From the NCBI RefSeq assembly GCF_009746715.1, contig NZ_VRKW01000013.1:43182-107181 (forward strand): a stretch of DNA of 64,000 nucleotides, read 5' to 3'. Below, piece by piece: positions 1 through 11,127 of the stretch. Position numbers and translations under genes: made by a program. This DNA comes from Ketobacter sp. MCCC 1A13808. GTDB lineage: Bacteria; Pseudomonadota; Gammaproteobacteria; Pseudomonadales; Ketobacteraceae. Below the pieces are notes generated by a model. It worked only from the letters and a program-made list of their open reading frames with translations, was not told the DNA's origin and ran no database searches. How positions within the stretch are numbered: position 1 is the first letter of the stretch; each line of letters opens with the position of its first letter.

Positions 1-261
1 TACATTATTGACGGCCGGGCGACCATTCGCGACATTAACAAAGCGCTGAAATGGCACTTACCCACCAAAGGGCCAAAAACTTTGAACGGCCTGATAACAG
101 AGCACCTGGAAACCATTCCCGAGCATAACCTGTGTTTTACCATCGGCAACTATCGATTTGAGACCGTTCAGATCAAAGACAACCTGGTCAAAACCACCCG
201 GGTTTTCAATATGAAATCCAACAAGGCGAAAAAAAGAATCTTACCCATACCGGCTTCTTAA
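1..261 (+). CDS. HlyC/CorC family protein, C-terminal fragment
   Basis: The window opens inside a reading frame that runs to TAA at 259-261 (86 residues visible). The visible part reads as the C-terminal CorC_HlyC domain of membrane CBS-domain transporters: RATIRDINKAL, then WHLPTKGPKTLNGLI, then a glycine and IGNYRFE, ending in a basic tail (KSNKAKKR). Proteins of this family have an N-terminal DUF21 membrane domain and paired CBS domains and are linked to magnesium or cobalt efflux; those parts lie outside the window, so the subfamily cannot be set. It converges on purT, with 28 bases between the stops. Confidence 0.75.
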   Translation, partial: YIIDGRATIRDINKALKWHLPTKGPKTLNGLITEHLETIPEHNLCFTIGNYRFETVQIKDNLVKTTRVFNMKSNKAKKRILPIPAS

Positions 262-289
262 GCGCGCGCTTTATGGCTCAGTCAGATGG

Positions 290-1471
290 TCACATTGACA
301 CGCTCACAGCGCCTGCTGCAGACTTGGCTTTTTCGATGGCCTGCTCTACATCGTCTGCCAGTGCCAGCGTTACGCCCAGACGCCGACTGCCGTTTATTTC
401 CGGCTTTCCGAATAACCGCAATTGGGTATCGGGCTCTTTCAGTGCCTGGTTCAGGTTACCGTACTGCATGGAATTCGACTCGCCGCTGACCAGAATCACG
501 GCCGATGCAGCAGCTCCAAACTGCCGGATAGAAGGAATCGGTAATCCCAGGATGGCACGAGCGTGCAGCGCAAATTCGGAAAGGTCTTGCGAGATCAGCG
601 TTACCAATCCGGTGTCGTGTGGTCGCGGAGAGACTTCACTAAAAATTACCTTATCCCCTTTCACAAATAACTCGACTCCAAAAATGCCACGGCCACCCAA
701 GGCTTCCGTTACCTGCGCTGCGGCTTTCCGCGCTGCTTGCAACGCTGTATCCGACATCGGCTGCGGTTGCCAGGATTCTCTATAATCACCCAGTTCCTGC
801 CGATGGCCGATGGGTTCACAAAAAGTTGTGCCCGACTCATGTCGCACCGTTAGCAGTGTTATTTCAAACTCAAAATCGACAAACCCCTCCACGATGATTT
901 TTCCGGCTCCGCTCCGACCGCCCTCCTGCGCATATTGCCAGGCTTTTTCGATATCCTGTTCCGACTTGACCGTGCTTTGCCCTTTTCCAGATGAACTCAT
1001 AATCGGTTTGATCACACAAGGCAGGCCTACGGCTTCAATGGCCAACAGGTATTCTTCTTTGGTTTCTGCAAACTGGTAAGGCGACGTGGGCAAACCCAGC
1101 TCTTCTGCTGCCAACCGGCGAATGCCCTCACGGTTCATGGTCAGCTGCGCGGCCCTTGCGGTAGGCACAACCACATAGCCTTCCTGCTCAAGCTGCACCA
1201 GCGTGTCAGTGGCGATGGCTTCGATCTCCGGGACAATATAGTGCGGTTTTTCCTGTTCAATCACGGACCGCAACGCCGCGCCATCCAGCATCGATACAAC
1301 ATGGCTGCGGTGTGCCACCTGCATGGCCGGGGCGTTCGGGTAGCGGTCGAGCGCTATCACTTCACAACCTAAACGTTGCAATTCGATCGCAACCTCTTTG
1401 CCTAACTCACCTGAGCCGCATAACAGCACACGGGTGGCTGTTTCAGAAAGCGGGGTTCCGATAGTCGTCAT
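290..1471 (-). CDS. purT: Formate-dependent phosphoribosylglycinamide formyltransferase (GAR transformylase 2)
   Basis: The 393-residue product has the length of PurT (about 390). It shows the N-terminal nucleotide-binding region ([15 protein letters not shown], near residue 16), an ATP-grasp core with MSSSGKGQS (about residue 158) and [12 protein letters not shown], and the ATP-grasp metal site [10 protein letters not shown] (about residue 280). The enzyme makes formyl-GAR from GAR, formate and ATP, the folate-independent third step of purine synthesis in the cytoplasm. It sits as a single gene just downstream of the DUF1289 gene on the same strand (27-base gap), so it may be read from the nudL promoter. 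purL, a later step, lies about 5.6 kb away. Confidence 0.96.
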   Translation of the reverse strand: MTTIGTPLSETATRVLLCGSGELGKEVAIELQRLGCEVIALDRYPNAPAMQVAHRSHVVSMLDGAALRSVIEQEKPHYIVPEIEAIATDTLVQLEQEGYVVVPTARAAQLTMNREGIRRLAAEELGLPTSPYQFAETKEEYLLAIEAVGLPCVIKPIMSSSGKGQSTVKSEQDIEKAWQYAQEGGRSGAGKIIVEGFVDFEFEITLLTVRHESGTTFCEPIGHRQELGDYRESWQPQPMSDTALQAARKAAAQVTEALGGRGIFGVELFVKGDKVIFSEVSPRPHDTGLVTLISQDLSEFALHARAILGLPIPSIRQFGAAASAVILVSGESNSMQYGNLNQALKEPDTQLRLFGKPEINGSRRLGVTLALADDVEQAIEKAKSAAGAVSVSM

Positions 1472-1498
1472 CTGGTATTCCTGTGTAGGTTAAAACGA

Positions 1499-1690
1499 TT
1501 AGTAATCACTCTTGAGCATGCGTTCTTCCACTTTACGCAAAATATCCCGTTTGCCTTCATTATCTACATAGCCCCAACGGGTTATTTCCTGCCCCGAGCG
1601 AAAACAACCAATACAAACATCGTCATCATCCAGCGCACAAACACCGACACAGGGCGACATCACCACGTCTTTCTTTGCCTTGTTCTTCAT
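1499..1690 (-). CDS. DUF1289 small cysteine-rich protein
   Basis: This 63-residue protein has the DUF1289 pattern: [10 protein letters not shown], then [15 protein letters not shown]. Four cysteines spaced CxxxC and CxxC suggest a metal or Fe-S site, but no biochemical role is established for the family. Its ATG overlaps the stop of the gamma-carbonic-anhydrase gene (ATGA overlap at 1687-1690), which supports this start and translational coupling. DUF1289 genes in gammaproteobacteria often sit beside Nudix and carbonic-anhydrase-like genes as here. Confidence 0.85.
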   Translation of the reverse strand: MKNKAKKDVVMSPCVGVCALDDDDVCIGCFRSGQEITRWGYVDNEGKRDILRKVEERMLKSDY

Positions 1691-2217
1691 CCCCGCGTAT
1701 CTACCTCTAACTGCTGTTGGTAACGCTTGTAATTTTCCACGTAGTGCAGCGCGCTCATTTTAATCATCATCACATGCTGATCGGTTAGCTCTTTAACGAC
1801 TTTGCCCGGCGAGCCCATGACCATCGAATTATCCGGAATCACCTTGCCCTCGGGAATCAGAGAGTTAGCCCCGATGATGCAGTTTTTACCAATTTTGGCG
1901 CGATTCAGAATGACGGAGTTGATCCCGATGAGGCTGTTATCACCGATCTCGCAACCATGCAGCATCACCTTATGGCCAACGGTAACGTGTTTGCCGATAT
2001 TCATCGGAATACCGGCGTCGGTGTGCAATACGGAGCCATCCTGGATGTTGCTCCCTTCCCCGATCAAGATCGGATCATTATCACCGCGCACGACGCAGTT
2101 GAACCAGATGCTGACGTCATTTTCCAGAATCACCGATCCGATCACGGTTGCATTATCCGCGATATAATAATTTTCACCACGCAATTCAACGCGGCGGTCG
2201 CCCAAGCGATAAATCAT
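1687..2217 (-). CDS. Gamma carbonic anhydrase family protein (YrdA-like)
   Basis: The 176-residue product is a left-handed beta-helix of hexapeptide repeats ([16 protein letters not shown], later [14 protein letters not shown]) with the three histidines that bind the metal in this family (SVLHTD, then [11 protein letters not shown]). Family members are carbonic anhydrase homologues, many with no measured activity. An ATG at 2244 is possible, but the one at 2217 has GAGGAGAG just upstream and gives the usual MIYRLGDRR start; it also removes an overlap with the preceding gene. It is the middle gene of a nudL-CA-DUF1289 operon. Confidence 0.88.
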   Translation of the reverse strand: MIYRLGDRRVELRGENYYIADNATVIGSVILENDVSIWFNCVVRGDNDPILIGEGSNIQDGSVLHTDAGIPMNIGKHVTVGHKVMLHGCEIGDNSLIGINSVILNRAKIGKNCIIGANSLIPEGKVIPDNSMVMGSPGKVVKELTDQHVMMIKMSALHYVENYKRYQQQLEVDTRG

Positions 2218-2233
2218 AAACTCTCTCCTCACA

Positions 2234-2845
2234 TTACTTGGCATCCGTTTCCGACAACGGTTCCGCCATCACGAGTTCAAAACCGGTATCAAAGATCCGG
2301 TTAAAGCAATCAGTAATAAAGTAGGCGGTAAGGCCCCAGATAATATAGTTTTCGTAGTGATAACAGGGCACCTTATACCGCACCCCAAGATATTCCCGAA
2401 TCGTAAAATCCGGTGGCGACGCTTCCAGGAAATAACTGATCGGTACTGAAAACAGACTTTCGATTTCGTACTCGCTGGGCACCAACTCCAGATCGTGGGG
2501 GATGATACCTATAAAGGGAGTCACTTTCAGTCCCGCTTTTGAAATCGACAGGGGCATGGGCCCTATGACCTCGACCTTTTCCGGCGGCAGCAGGATTTCT
2601 TCAAAACTTTCCCGAAGCGCCGTATCCAAAATGGTGCCGTCTTCCGGATCCCGCTTACCCCCGGGAAACGCGACTTCCCCGGCATGGCTGCTCAGATGCT
2701 GTGCTCTTTTCGTCAGTATCAGGCGAGGATCGGTCTGATGGTCAGTAATGGCCATCAACACGCCGGCTTCCGAGGCATCCAGTGACGCCTGATCAGGCTC
2801 ATGTAAGGGAACGTTTCGACGGATTGCAGACAGCCAGTCAGACAC
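2234..2845 (-). CDS. nudL: CoA pyrophosphatase-like Nudix hydrolase
   Basis: The 203-residue product has the Nudix_CoA arrangement: [21 protein letters not shown] followed by the Nudix helix with REs and FEEI catalytic glutamates (ALRESFEEI, about residues 75-83). The [13 protein letters not shown] lead-in is the mark of the NudL/YeaB group, which cleaves coenzyme A and its esters to phosphopantetheine and 3',5'-ADP. The start is GTG at 2845, supported by GGAG seven bases upstream. It heads the operon with the carbonic-anhydrase-like and DUF1289 genes. Confidence 0.9.
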   Translation of the reverse strand: MSDWLSAIRRNVPLHEPDQASLDASEAGVLMAITDHQTDPRLILTKRAQHLSSHAGEVAFPGGKRDPEDGTILDTALRESFEEILLPPEKVEVIGPMPLSISKAGLKVTPFIGIIPHDLELVPSEYEIESLFSVPISYFLEASPPDFTIREYLGVRYKVPCYHYENYIIWGLTAYFITDCFNRIFDTGFELVMAEPLSETDAK

Positions 2846-3245
2846 AAATTACTCCATACCCGTGACCGGACTTACCACCAGTTAGGGCGTGCGGCCAAGG
2901 GGCCAATTGATTCAAATAGGGTTGACGCTAACAGACAGTACACTAAGCCAGCGAAAAACCGCAACCTTCAAGCAATGCAACAAATTTGATACGCAATGAC
3001 ACAATGGCAGCCAATTGTGGATAACTCGCTGATTTTATGGCCTTATCTTTTAAGGTTATAAGCATGACATATCTAATAACCGCGATGAGGACAGAAAACA
3101 ACCAACACGTCAAGCCTATACAAGCAAGTTGTTGGCGCTAGTATAGAACGCGAGAAAAGCAATATTTAATTTTAACACTGTTCCATCATTGGGGGCGGGA
3201 AACCGATACACCGGTGTTATTGGTTAGCCTATAGAGGAATTACCC
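2846..3245. other. Intergenic region between divergent nudL and DUF3135 genes
   Basis: These 400 bases hold no supportable gene. They are AT-richer than the flanks and must carry both divergent promoters. AGAGGA at 3231-3236 is the ribosome-binding site for the gene at 3246. I found no convincing sigma-70 pair or hairpin terminator. Confidence 0.5.
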
Positions 3246-3602
3246 ATGAATCACGCATTACCGGATTTTGACCAATTAAAAGAAATGGCTGAAAACAACC
3301 CAGAGCAGTTGGAGCAACTGCGGATTCAGTTATGTGAGCAGGTGATTCAGGATGCACCTGAAAAGTATCGGCGTAAACTACGCGGTTTACAATTCCGTTT
3401 GGATATGGAGCGCCGTAAAGCGAAAAGCCCCATGGCCGCCTGTATTGCTATATCCGGGATGATGCATGATTCGTTTGATCGTTTGCGCCTGGCGCTGAAC
3501 GATGCAACCGGTAAGGGAAGGCCATTCGATTTGCAAGGTACGTCGAGCGCGTTATCCTCACCAGCAGAACACGCGAAAGTACTGCCATTTCGCCGCGCCT
3601 AG
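3246..3602 (+). CDS. DUF3135 domain-containing protein
   Basis: This 118-residue, helix-rich soluble protein matches DUF3135 in order: LPDFDQLKEMAENNPEQLE at the N-terminus, then KLRGLQFRLDMERRKAKSP and a MMHDSFDRLRLAL helix. Function is unknown; the family is common in gammaproteobacteria and has no signal peptide or membrane segment. The start at 3246 has AGAGGA nine bases upstream. The last 30 residues look disordered. Confidence 0.8.
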   Translation: MNHALPDFDQLKEMAENNPEQLEQLRIQLCEQVIQDAPEKYRRKLRGLQFRLDMERRKAKSPMAACIAISGMMHDSFDRLRLALNDATGKGRPFDLQGTSSALSSPAEHAKVLPFRRA

Positions 3603-3677
3603 CTTTTCCTTGGCTGGGCCTTACCAACTTTAAGCATTATACTGGCAACCTTGTTCTCAGTGGCCAATGCTTAATTT

Positions 3678-4223
3678 ATGAAATACTGCAGTGAATGTGG
3701 ATCCGAAGTTTCTCTTAAAATACCTGCCGGCGACAGCCGCGAGCGTCACGTCTGTGATAGCTGCGGCCTCATCCATTACCTGAATCCCCGAATTATCGCC
3801 GGCACCCTACCGGTTTACGAAGATAAAATCCTGCTATGCAAACGCGCCATTGAACCTCGCAGAGGCTACTGGACCCTGCCTGCAGGCTTTATGGAAAACG
3901 GCGAAACTACCGCACAAGCGGCGGCCAGGGAAACCATCGAAGAGGCCGAAGCAAACGTCAATATTCACGGTTTATACACCGTTTTCAATCTGCCCCATAT
4001 CAGTCAGGTGTACATGTTCTTTCGCAGCGATGTCATCGACGGCCATTTTGGTGTCGGCGAGGAAAGCCTGGAAACACAATTGTTTGATGAGGCTGACATC
4101 CCCTGGGATGAGCTCGCCTTCCCTACCATCCATCGCACCTTGAAACTGTATTTTGAAGACCGCAAAACCGGACATTATCCGGTTCGCTTGGAAGATATTC
4201 AGCCACGGGTGAAGAAAAGCTAG
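3678..4223 (+). CDS. Nudix hydrolase with N-terminal zinc ribbon
   Basis: The 181-residue product begins with a zinc ribbon (C4, C7, C26, C29) followed by a Nudix domain: [20 protein letters not shown] and a Nudix box with [10 protein letters not shown] (about residues 72-88). The glycine usual at the end of the box is replaced by glutamate. This layout resembles NADH-pyrophosphatase-type ribbons fused to Nudix domains (ADP-ribose or NUDT14-like pyrophosphatases). The substrate cannot be told from sequence. It stands alone, 75 bases after the DUF3135 gene on the same strand. Confidence 0.88.
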   Translation: MKYCSECGSEVSLKIPAGDSRERHVCDSCGLIHYLNPRIIAGTLPVYEDKILLCKRAIEPRRGYWTLPAGFMENGETTAQAAARETIEEAEANVNIHGLYTVFNLPHISQVYMFFRSDVIDGHFGVGEESLETQLFDEADIPWDELAFPTIHRTLKLYFEDRKTGHYPVRLEDIQPRVKKS

Positions 4224-4319
4224 CAAGCCGTTTTCGGCTGGACACTGGAGTACAAATAAGCAACGATCGGAAATCAGCCTGCTACACTCAAAAGGTGCTG
4301 CGCTTCATTTACCGGAGTT

Positions 4320-6752
4320 GTGCTGAAATTGGGTTATTTTGCCAAGTCTAATTTGGTTTTTATGTTGTTGTTATTACTAACAACACGAATTAGTGCGGCT
4401 GCACCTCAGGCAGTTCCGATCAACCGCATTGCGGCAGATCACTCTGCCAACCAGTACTTCAACTATTTGGAGGACGAAAACGCCAGCCTTACTATTGACG
4501 ATTTGCTGCAGGGTTCTTATCAGGACATGTTCGCGAGCGGTGCAGCGGAAGTACTCAACAAGGGCTTCAGTCAATCTGCATTTTGGTTACACAGCCGTTT
4601 CAGTTTTCCCGAACAACCCGACATTTACCACATTACCCGTTACGTATCCCTGGAATATTCACTGCTGGATTCAGTCGATTTCTATGTTATCGAAAATGGG
4701 GAAGTCACCGGTAAATGGCTTACCGGCGACAGCCGGCCATTCAACACACGCCCTGTCGATTATTCCCGCTTTTTATTTCCAGTGGAATTTAATCGCGGCG
4801 ATATAAAAGACATTTATATCAGGGTACAAAGTACCAGCTTGTTGCGCATGCCGGTCACCATCTGGACCCCTTCCGAGTTCCATGACGCGCAACGACCTAA
4901 ACTCCTGTTAGACGGTTTGTACTTCGGCATTCTGCTATTGATGCTCTGCTACAATCTATTCCTCTACGCTACAGCGCGGGACGCGTCCTACCTTTATTAC
5001 ATAGCCTATATACTTTCCATCGCGGCATTCCAATTGGCCATGAGCGGCTACGGTTTCGAGTATTTATGGCCCAACACGCCGCAAGTAAATGAATTTTTGA
5101 TTCCTCTTTCAATTTGCGCGATTTCTATTTTTGTATTGGCATTTGGTCAGCGCATTTTGGATTTACGCAAACAGTCGCCTCTACTCTATTTTATTGTCAA
5201 TATTATCATCGTGCTGGAAATTGCCGGAGCAATCACCAGTTTGTTATTGCCCTACGCCGTTGTTATCCAAACATTGATTGTATTTACTGTCATCGTAGCG
5301 GCCGTTAAGCTTTATATAAGCATCCAACAAAGCCTGAGACGCATTCATACTGCGCAGCTTTTTTTGTTTGCCTGGTTCACCTTTCTGTGTGGTGCCATGG
5401 CTTTAGCCGCAACCTCAATGGGCTGGTTACCGGTGAATTTCCTGACTACGAATTCTTTTATTATCGGTTCCGCAGTCGAAGTCATTGTGCTTTCTTTTAT
5501 ACTGGCTGAGCGCAGCCACCAGATCAATAAAGCTAAAGCTTTTGCCGAAAAACAGGCCAAAGATGCATTACAGCTTATGAACGACTCCCTTAGAGAAACA
5601 AATCGGACCAAAGATGAGTTTCTCGCCACTATAAGTCATGAATTACGCACCCCTATGAACGGGGTGTTAGGCTGCTTACAGCACGCGAGTCAATGCCCGG
5701 ATCAAAGCAGCTTGGATACGTATCTCAATCACGCCGACCGCTCTGCCCGGCACATGATGTTGCTAATTGACAGTTTATTAACCTACACCGAGTTACAGTC
5801 CGGCAACCTTCAGCTGCAGCAGGAACCGTTCAGAATCGGAGAAATGCTAGATAAAGCCCGTTTGTTGTTTGCTGACACCTGCGCTAAAAAAGAGATCCGG
5901 CTGCGCATGTCGCTGGACTCTGTAACCCCGCACACGCTATTCGGTGATAGCTATCGTGTCGGGCAGATCTTCAATAATCTGATCGACAATGCCATTAAGT
6001 TTACTCACCGCGGTGAAATTTTAATTGAAATAACCTGTGCGGCAATCGACCACGAAAGTCAGTCGTTAAAATTGATTTTCAGCATCAGCGACACCGGTAT
6101 TGGCATTGAACCTGAGAAGCAATCCCAGATTTTTGAAAGTTTCCGTCAGGCTGACGCTACAAACAATCGTGGTTATGGCGGATTGGGAATTGGCCTTTCG
6201 GTGGTAAAAGCCTTGCTCGACAAAATGGATGGCACCATTGAATGTCGGTCAAACCCGGGCCAGGGCAGCCGCTTTGAAGTGACCTTTCCCTGCCTTTTTC
6301 AAAACCAGGATTTGACTTCGCGGATCGATGAGCAAGCTCACCAACCTTCCCGCCACGCTGCTCCTTTACAGGTTTTGGTCGTTGAAGACAACCCGGTGAA
6401 TCAACTGGTGATCAAAAGCCTACTGACACGACACGGATATACCATAGTCACCGCCAGTAACGGAGCGCAGGCTTTGTTGGAATTGGAGCAATACGCGATT
6501 GATGTGGTACTGATGGATTGCCAGATGCCGATTATGGATGGGTTTGAAACAACAGAAAAAATCCGCAACATGGACCACCGACATGCCCACCTGCCAATCA
6601 TAGCAGTTACCGCCAATGGCATGTCGGACGACAGGCACCGCTGTATCCAAGCGGGTATGAATGACTACCTGTGCAAGCCGATTGATGCCCAGGTCCTGCA
6701 CCGAAAAATTGTGTACTGGACCAACAATGCCGCTCGGCAAAAAACCGGCTAG
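4320..6752 (+). CDS. Hybrid sensor histidine kinase with 7TMR-DISM sensor
   Basis: The 810-residue protein has a signal peptide (about 1-26), a periplasmic 7TMR-DISM extracellular domain (about 40-170, with SAFWLHSRFSF), seven membrane helices (about 195-395), a coiled linker, a HisKA domain with H440 (SHELRTPMNG), a HATPase (NLIDNAIKFT, DTGIGI, GLGIGLSVV) and a receiver domain with phospho-acceptor D733 (VVLMDCQMPIMDG) and K near the end (CKPID). Such proteins are thought to sense carbohydrates or other small ligands in the periplasm. No partner regulator or HPt gene is adjacent. The start is GTG with a nearby GGAG. Confidence 0.93.
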   Translation: MLKLGYFAKSNLVFMLLLLLTTRISAAAPQAVPINRIAADHSANQYFNYLEDENASLTIDDLLQGSYQDMFASGAAEVLNKGFSQSAFWLHSRFSFPEQPDIYHITRYVSLEYSLLDSVDFYVIENGEVTGKWLTGDSRPFNTRPVDYSRFLFPVEFNRGDIKDIYIRVQSTSLLRMPVTIWTPSEFHDAQRPKLLLDGLYFGILLLMLCYNLFLYATARDASYLYYIAYILSIAAFQLAMSGYGFEYLWPNTPQVNEFLIPLSICAISIFVLAFGQRILDLRKQSPLLYFIVNIIIVLEIAGAITSLLLPYAVVIQTLIVFTVIVAAVKLYISIQQSLRRIHTAQLFLFAWFTFLCGAMALAATSMGWLPVNFLTTNSFIIGSAVEVIVLSFILAERSHQINKAKAFAEKQAKDALQLMNDSLRETNRTKDEFLATISHELRTPMNGVLGCLQHASQCPDQSSLDTYLNHADRSARHMMLLIDSLLTYTELQSGNLQLQQEPFRIGEMLDKARLLFADTCAKKEIRLRMSLDSVTPHTLFGDSYRVGQIFNNLIDNAIKFTHRGEILIEITCAAIDHESQSLKLIFSISDTGIGIEPEKQSQIFESFRQADATNNRGYGGLGIGLSVVKALLDKMDGTIECRSNPGQGSRFEVTFPCLFQNQDLTSRIDEQAHQPSRHAAPLQVLVVEDNPVNQLVIKSLLTRHGYTIVTASNGAQALLELEQYAIDVVLMDCQMPIMDGFETTEKIRNMDHRHAHLPIIAVTANGMSDDRHRCIQAGMNDYLCKPIDAQVLHRKIVYWTNNAARQKTG

Positions 6753-6759
6753 ATCGACG

Positions 6760-7077
6760 TTAAACGCATTCCAGCTTCCATAGGTCGTAAGCGGGTTCTT
6801 CGTATGGATGCGCTAATTTTAACGCGGTCACTGCTGCCTTGACGATGGCATCTTCGCACACCATTTCCACCCGGAACTCTTCCACAAACTCCAGCTTTTT
6901 GTCCGTCCCGATAAACGGATTAGCGCCTGGCTGGGGACGGAATTGCCCGCTACCTTTACACTCCCAGCAACACTGGTCGTAATTGCCAATACGGCCTGCG
7001 CCCGCATTGAACACAGCCTCTTTTACTGCCTCTTTGTGGCTCGCGGGAACGAAGAACACCAGCTTATACACTGCCAA
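6760..7077 (-). CDS. NIF3/YqfO-like small protein
   Basis: The 105-residue product matches the stand-alone NIF3-like (YqfO C-terminal, CutA-like) fold: MAVYKLVFFVPASHKEAVKE at the start, GAGRIGNYDQCCWECKGSG, FRPQPGANPFIG and HPYEEPAYD near the end. These motifs are characteristic of the domain inserted in bacterial Nif3 proteins. Function is unknown. It begins directly after the purL stop (no gap), so it is probably co-transcribed with purL. Confidence 0.85.
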   Translation of the reverse strand: MAVYKLVFFVPASHKEAVKEAVFNAGAGRIGNYDQCCWECKGSGQFRPQPGANPFIGTDKKLEFVEEFRVEMVCEDAIVKAAVTALKLAHPYEEPAYDLWKLECV

Positions 7078-10000
7078 TCACCCCAACCATTGACGGCCAT
7101 TGCGGAACAGCCGCAACCACACCCCGTCTTCACCCCAACCTGGTGGTCGCCAGGAATTCTGAACGCTTCTATAGACCCGCTCCGGGTGTGGCATCATGAT
7201 CGTGATGCGCCCGTCTTGATTGGTTAGGCCGGTAATACCCTGCGGCGTGCCGTTGGGGTTGGCGGGATACGTTTCGGTTGCCTGGCCGTTGCTGTCCACA
7301 TAGCGTAGCGCCACGCTGTTGGATTGTTGTGCCGCTGAAAGCTGTTGCTCCGATGCAAATTCCGCGCGGCCCTCTCCGTGCGCGACGGCAATGGGCAAAT
7401 GGGAACCCGCCATGCCTTGTAGCAGAATGGACCCGGATTCCATCACTTCCACCATGCTGACACGCGCTTCAAAACGCTCGGACTGGTTGCGCACAAAATG
7501 AGGCCAATTATCCGCACCGGGGATCAGCTCATGCAGATTGCTCATCATCTGGCAGCCATTGCAGACGCCCAGCGCAAATACATCCGTTCGGGCAAAAAAC
7601 TGTTCGAACTGTTCGCGCGCCCGAAGATTGAACAGGATTGATTTTGCCCATCCTTCCCCGGCCCCCAAAACGTCGCCATAGGAAAATCCGCCACAAGCCA
7701 CCAAGGCATTAAAATTCCGTAAGTTGACCCGGCCGGATAAAATATCGCTCATATGGACGTCCACCGGAGTAAACTCGGCCGCATGGAATGCACCGGCCAT
7801 TTCAATTTGTCCGTTGACGCCTTGCTCTCGCAGAATGGCAATTTTTGGCTTTGCACCAACATTGATGAACGGTGTGCAGATATTTTCCTGAGGATCAAAA
7901 GTCAGTATCGGTGTCATACCCGGATCGTCTTGTTTAGCGATCTGCTCGTATTCCTGCTCGGCGCACAGACTGTTGTCCCGCAACGATTGGATACGATAGC
8001 TGGTTTCCGCCCAGGCTTGCTCCAGTGTTATCCGGGATTCATTTAATAGCAGCTGTCCGCCATGCTCGATTTCCAGATGGTGACTCTGATTCGGTGCACC
8101 TAGATCGTACACGGTGACGCCGCTGGATTTGTATTGCTCTATGATGCCGGCCGCAGCATCGCTACGAACCTGAATAACGGCGCCCAGCTCCTCATTAAAC
8201 AGCGCGGGAATCGCATCGCCCAACGCAGTAATGTCCACACCAACCCCACAGTGAGAGGCGAACATCATCTCACACAGTGATGTAAGCAAACCTCCGTCAG
8301 AACGGTCGTGATAAGCCAGCAGATTGTCGGTTTGCAGCAACGACTGAGTCACTTCGAAGAACCCCTTTAATTGCGCCGAACTTTCAAGATCGGCACACCG
8401 GTCGCCCAATTGCTGGTACACCTGCGCCAGCGCAGAAGCACCCAGACGATTTTCTCCGTTGCCCAAATCAATCAACAACAATCGGGTATCGCCCACGTCG
8501 GTCTGCAGTTGCGGTGTCTGGGTTTTGCGAACATCCTTCACCGGCGCAAAGGCGGTTATGATTAATGACATGGGGGCGGTGACGCTTTTACTCATATCCT
8601 CATCCTGCCACACCGTGCGCATCGACATAGAATCCTTACCCACCGGAATGGTTATACCCAACTGGGGGCACAATTCCATGCCTACCGCCCGCACGGTTTC
8701 GAACAACGCCTGATCTTCACCGGGATAGCCCGCTGCGCACATCCAATTGGCCGACAAACGAACGTCTGCCAGTTTGCCTATGCGGGCAGCGGCAATATTC
8801 GTGATAGCCTCACCAATTGCCATGCGACCGGACGCCGGTGCGTTGATTAATGCGGCCGGAGTACGTTCACCCATGGCCATGGCTTCGCCGGTGAAACTGT
8901 CGAGTGTACTGGTGGTGACTGCCAGATCCGCTACCGGAACTTGCCAGGGACCGACCATCTGATCCCGCGTGACTAGGCCGGTCACAGTCCGGTCACCAAT
9001 CGTAATCAAAAACTTTTTGCTGGCGACCGCAGGCAACCTTAGCACTCGATATACCGCCTCTTTCAGATTAAGGGCACCGGTGTCGATCGCTGATTGTTGA
9101 ACCGTTTGAGTCTGATATTCCCGTAGCATTTTGGGCGGTTTGCCAAACAACACCGGCATGGGTAAATCCACCGGTTTATTTTCAAAATGCGCATCATCCA
9201 ATTGCAGGTGCATCGCATTTGTGGCTTCGCCGATGACGGCGTAAGGGCAACGCTCACGCTCACAGATCGCTTCGAAGCGCTCCAGGTTTTCATTGGCCAC
9301 GGCCATCACATAGCGTTCCTGGGATTCATTGCACCAAATTGCGAGCGGTGACATGCCAGGCTCATCATTGGGTATGGCCCGCAGGTCAAAGCGGCCGCCC
9401 CGCCCTCCATCTTTTACCAATTCCGGCATGGCGTTGCTTAAACCACCAGCTCCCACATCGTGAATAAAGTCAATGGGGTTGTCATCGCCGAGTTGCCAGC
9501 ACTGATCGATGACCTCCTGGCAACGGCGTTCGATTTCCGGGTTGTCCCTTTGCACGGAGGCGAAATCGAGATCCTCGGCGCTGGCACCGGTGGCCATCGA
9601 CGACGCCGCTCCGCCACCCAGACCAATCAGCATTGCCGGCCCCCCCAATACCACCAGTTTGGCGCCGACCGAGATTTCCCCTTTATCCACGTGATCTTCT
9701 TTAATATTACCGAATCCACCGGCGATCATTATCGGTTTATGATAACCACGGACTTCATCGCCGTTAACGGTTTTTACCTGCTGTTCATAGGTTCGAAAAT
9801 ACCCATTAATGTTGGGCCTGCCAAACTCATTATTGAACCCGGCGCCACCCAGCGGGCCTTCGATCATAATATCCAGCGCCGACACAATGCGGCCCGGTTT
9901 ACCGTAGGGTTGTTCCCAGGGCTGGGTGAAACCGGGAATATTGAGGTTGGAAACCGTAAACCCGGTCAAACCGGCTTTGGGTCGTGAGCCGCGCCCGGTT

Positions 10001-10962
10001 GCACCTTCATCCCGGATCTCTCCGCCGGCTCCGGTGGCCGCCCCGGGAAAGGGCGCAATCGCAGTCGGGTGATTGTGGGTTTCTACCTTCATCAAAATAT
10101 GCACCGGCTCCTGATGGAACTGATACTCTTTGCTCACCGGATCAGGATAGAATCGGCCTGCGTCAAAGCCTTCCATAACTGCAGCATTGTCGGAATAGGC
10201 AGACAGCACGCCTTCGCCTCCCGCCTGATAGGTATTCTTAATCATTTTAAAGAGCGAATGGGTTTGCGGTTTTCCGTCTACCACCCAATCGGCATTGAAT
10301 ATTTTGTGGCGGCAATGCTCGGAGTTAGCCTGAGCAAACATCATCAGTTCCACATCGGTGGGATTGCGTTTTAATTCATTGAAAGAGTGCAGCAAGTAGT
10401 CGATTTCATCTTCCGCCAATGCCAATCCCAATACCTGATTGGCCTGCTCCAACGCTTGACGCCCCTGTGCAAGCACATCCACCTCCGCCAGCGGGGCCGG
10501 TTCGTTATGCCGGAACAGTGCTTCAGCCTGTTCCAGTTCCGGCAATACCGCTTCCACCATTCGATCATGCAATAATGCCGATACCTGCTGCAGCTGCAGC
10601 TCATCCAATGGTTGCTCTGCTTGCAGATAATAGGCAACCCCGCGCTCCAGCCGCGAAACCTTGGCGAGGCCGCAATTATGTGCAATGTCCGTGGCTTTAG
10701 ACGACCAGGGTGAAATGGTACCGGGGCGTGGGACCACCAGCAGAAGCTGACCCGCCGCCTGCTCCGACGTGACTGCAGGGCCGTAGCGCAGGATGCTTTG
10801 CAACACCCGGTTTTCAGCCTCATCCAGGGGTTCCGCCAATTCCGCAAAATGCATGAACTCGGCGTATACGCCTTCTATGGCAGGGATTTTTTCCTGCAGC
10901 TCAGAAAGCAGGTTGTTTCGGCGAAAGGCAGATAGAGCAGGGGCACCACGAAGTTGCAACAT
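7078..10962 (-). CDS. purL: Phosphoribosylformylglycinamidine synthase, large fused form
   Basis: The 1294-residue product has the size of the single-chain proteobacterial PurL. The synthetase domains contain [30 protein letters not shown] and [16 protein letters not shown]; the C-terminal glutaminase (from about residue 1035) has the nucleophile Cys in [12 protein letters not shown] and the His/Glu pair in MPHPERVYR. It turns FGAR, glutamine and ATP into FGAM in the cytoplasm, the fourth step of purine synthesis. It is followed without a gap by the NIF3-like gene and preceded by a chemotaxis receptor gene on the same strand. Confidence 0.97.
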   Translation of the reverse strand: MLQLRGAPALSAFRRNNLLSELQEKIPAIEGVYAEFMHFAELAEPLDEAENRVLQSILRYGPAVTSEQAAGQLLLVVPRPGTISPWSSKATDIAHNCGLAKVSRLERGVAYYLQAEQPLDELQLQQVSALLHDRMVEAVLPELEQAEALFRHNEPAPLAEVDVLAQGRQALEQANQVLGLALAEDEIDYLLHSFNELKRNPTDVELMMFAQANSEHCRHKIFNADWVVDGKPQTHSLFKMIKNTYQAGGEGVLSAYSDNAAVMEGFDAGRFYPDPVSKEYQFHQEPVHILMKVETHNHPTAIAPFPGAATGAGGEIRDEGATGRGSRPKAGLTGFTVSNLNIPGFTQPWEQPYGKPGRIVSALDIMIEGPLGGAGFNNEFGRPNINGYFRTYEQQVKTVNGDEVRGYHKPIMIAGGFGNIKEDHVDKGEISVGAKLVVLGGPAMLIGLGGGAASSMATGASAEDLDFASVQRDNPEIERRCQEVIDQCWQLGDDNPIDFIHDVGAGGLSNAMPELVKDGGRGGRFDLRAIPNDEPGMSPLAIWCNESQERYVMAVANENLERFEAICERERCPYAVIGEATNAMHLQLDDAHFENKPVDLPMPVLFGKPPKMLREYQTQTVQQSAIDTGALNLKEAVYRVLRLPAVASKKFLITIGDRTVTGLVTRDQMVGPWQVPVADLAVTTSTLDSFTGEAMAMGERTPAALINAPASGRMAIGEAITNIAAARIGKLADVRLSANWMCAAGYPGEDQALFETVRAVGMELCPQLGITIPVGKDSMSMRTVWQDEDMSKSVTAPMSLIITAFAPVKDVRKTQTPQLQTDVGDTRLLLIDLGNGENRLGASALAQVYQQLGDRCADLESSAQLKGFFEVTQSLLQTDNLLAYHDRSDGGLLTSLCEMMFASHCGVGVDITALGDAIPALFNEELGAVIQVRSDAAAGIIEQYKSSGVTVYDLGAPNQSHHLEIEHGGQLLLNESRITLEQAWAETSYRIQSLRDNSLCAEQEYEQIAKQDDPGMTPILTFDPQENICTPFINVGAKPKIAILREQGVNGQIEMAGAFHAAEFTPVDVHMSDILSGRVNLRNFNALVACGGFSYGDVLGAGEGWAKSILFNLRAREQFEQFFARTDVFALGVCNGCQMMSNLHELIPGADNWPHFVRNQSERFEARVSMVEVMESGSILLQGMAGSHLPIAVAHGEGRAEFASEQQLSAAQQSNSVALRYVDSNGQATETYPANPNGTPQGITGLTNQDGRITIMMPHPERVYRSVQNSWRPPGWGEDGVWLRLFRNGRQWLG

Positions 10963-11127
10963 CAGGGTCTCAGCTTTGCTTGAAGGTGGAAGTTTCAGGA
11001 GCGGGGATTATAAAGGATACAAGCGAGGCGAGAAAGAAAACCGGCGCTTATCTGGCGATTATGCCAACATTTCAAACGACGGGTTAACAGGACCGGGCCA
11101 AGCCGGCCCCGCTAACTGATTCAGTGG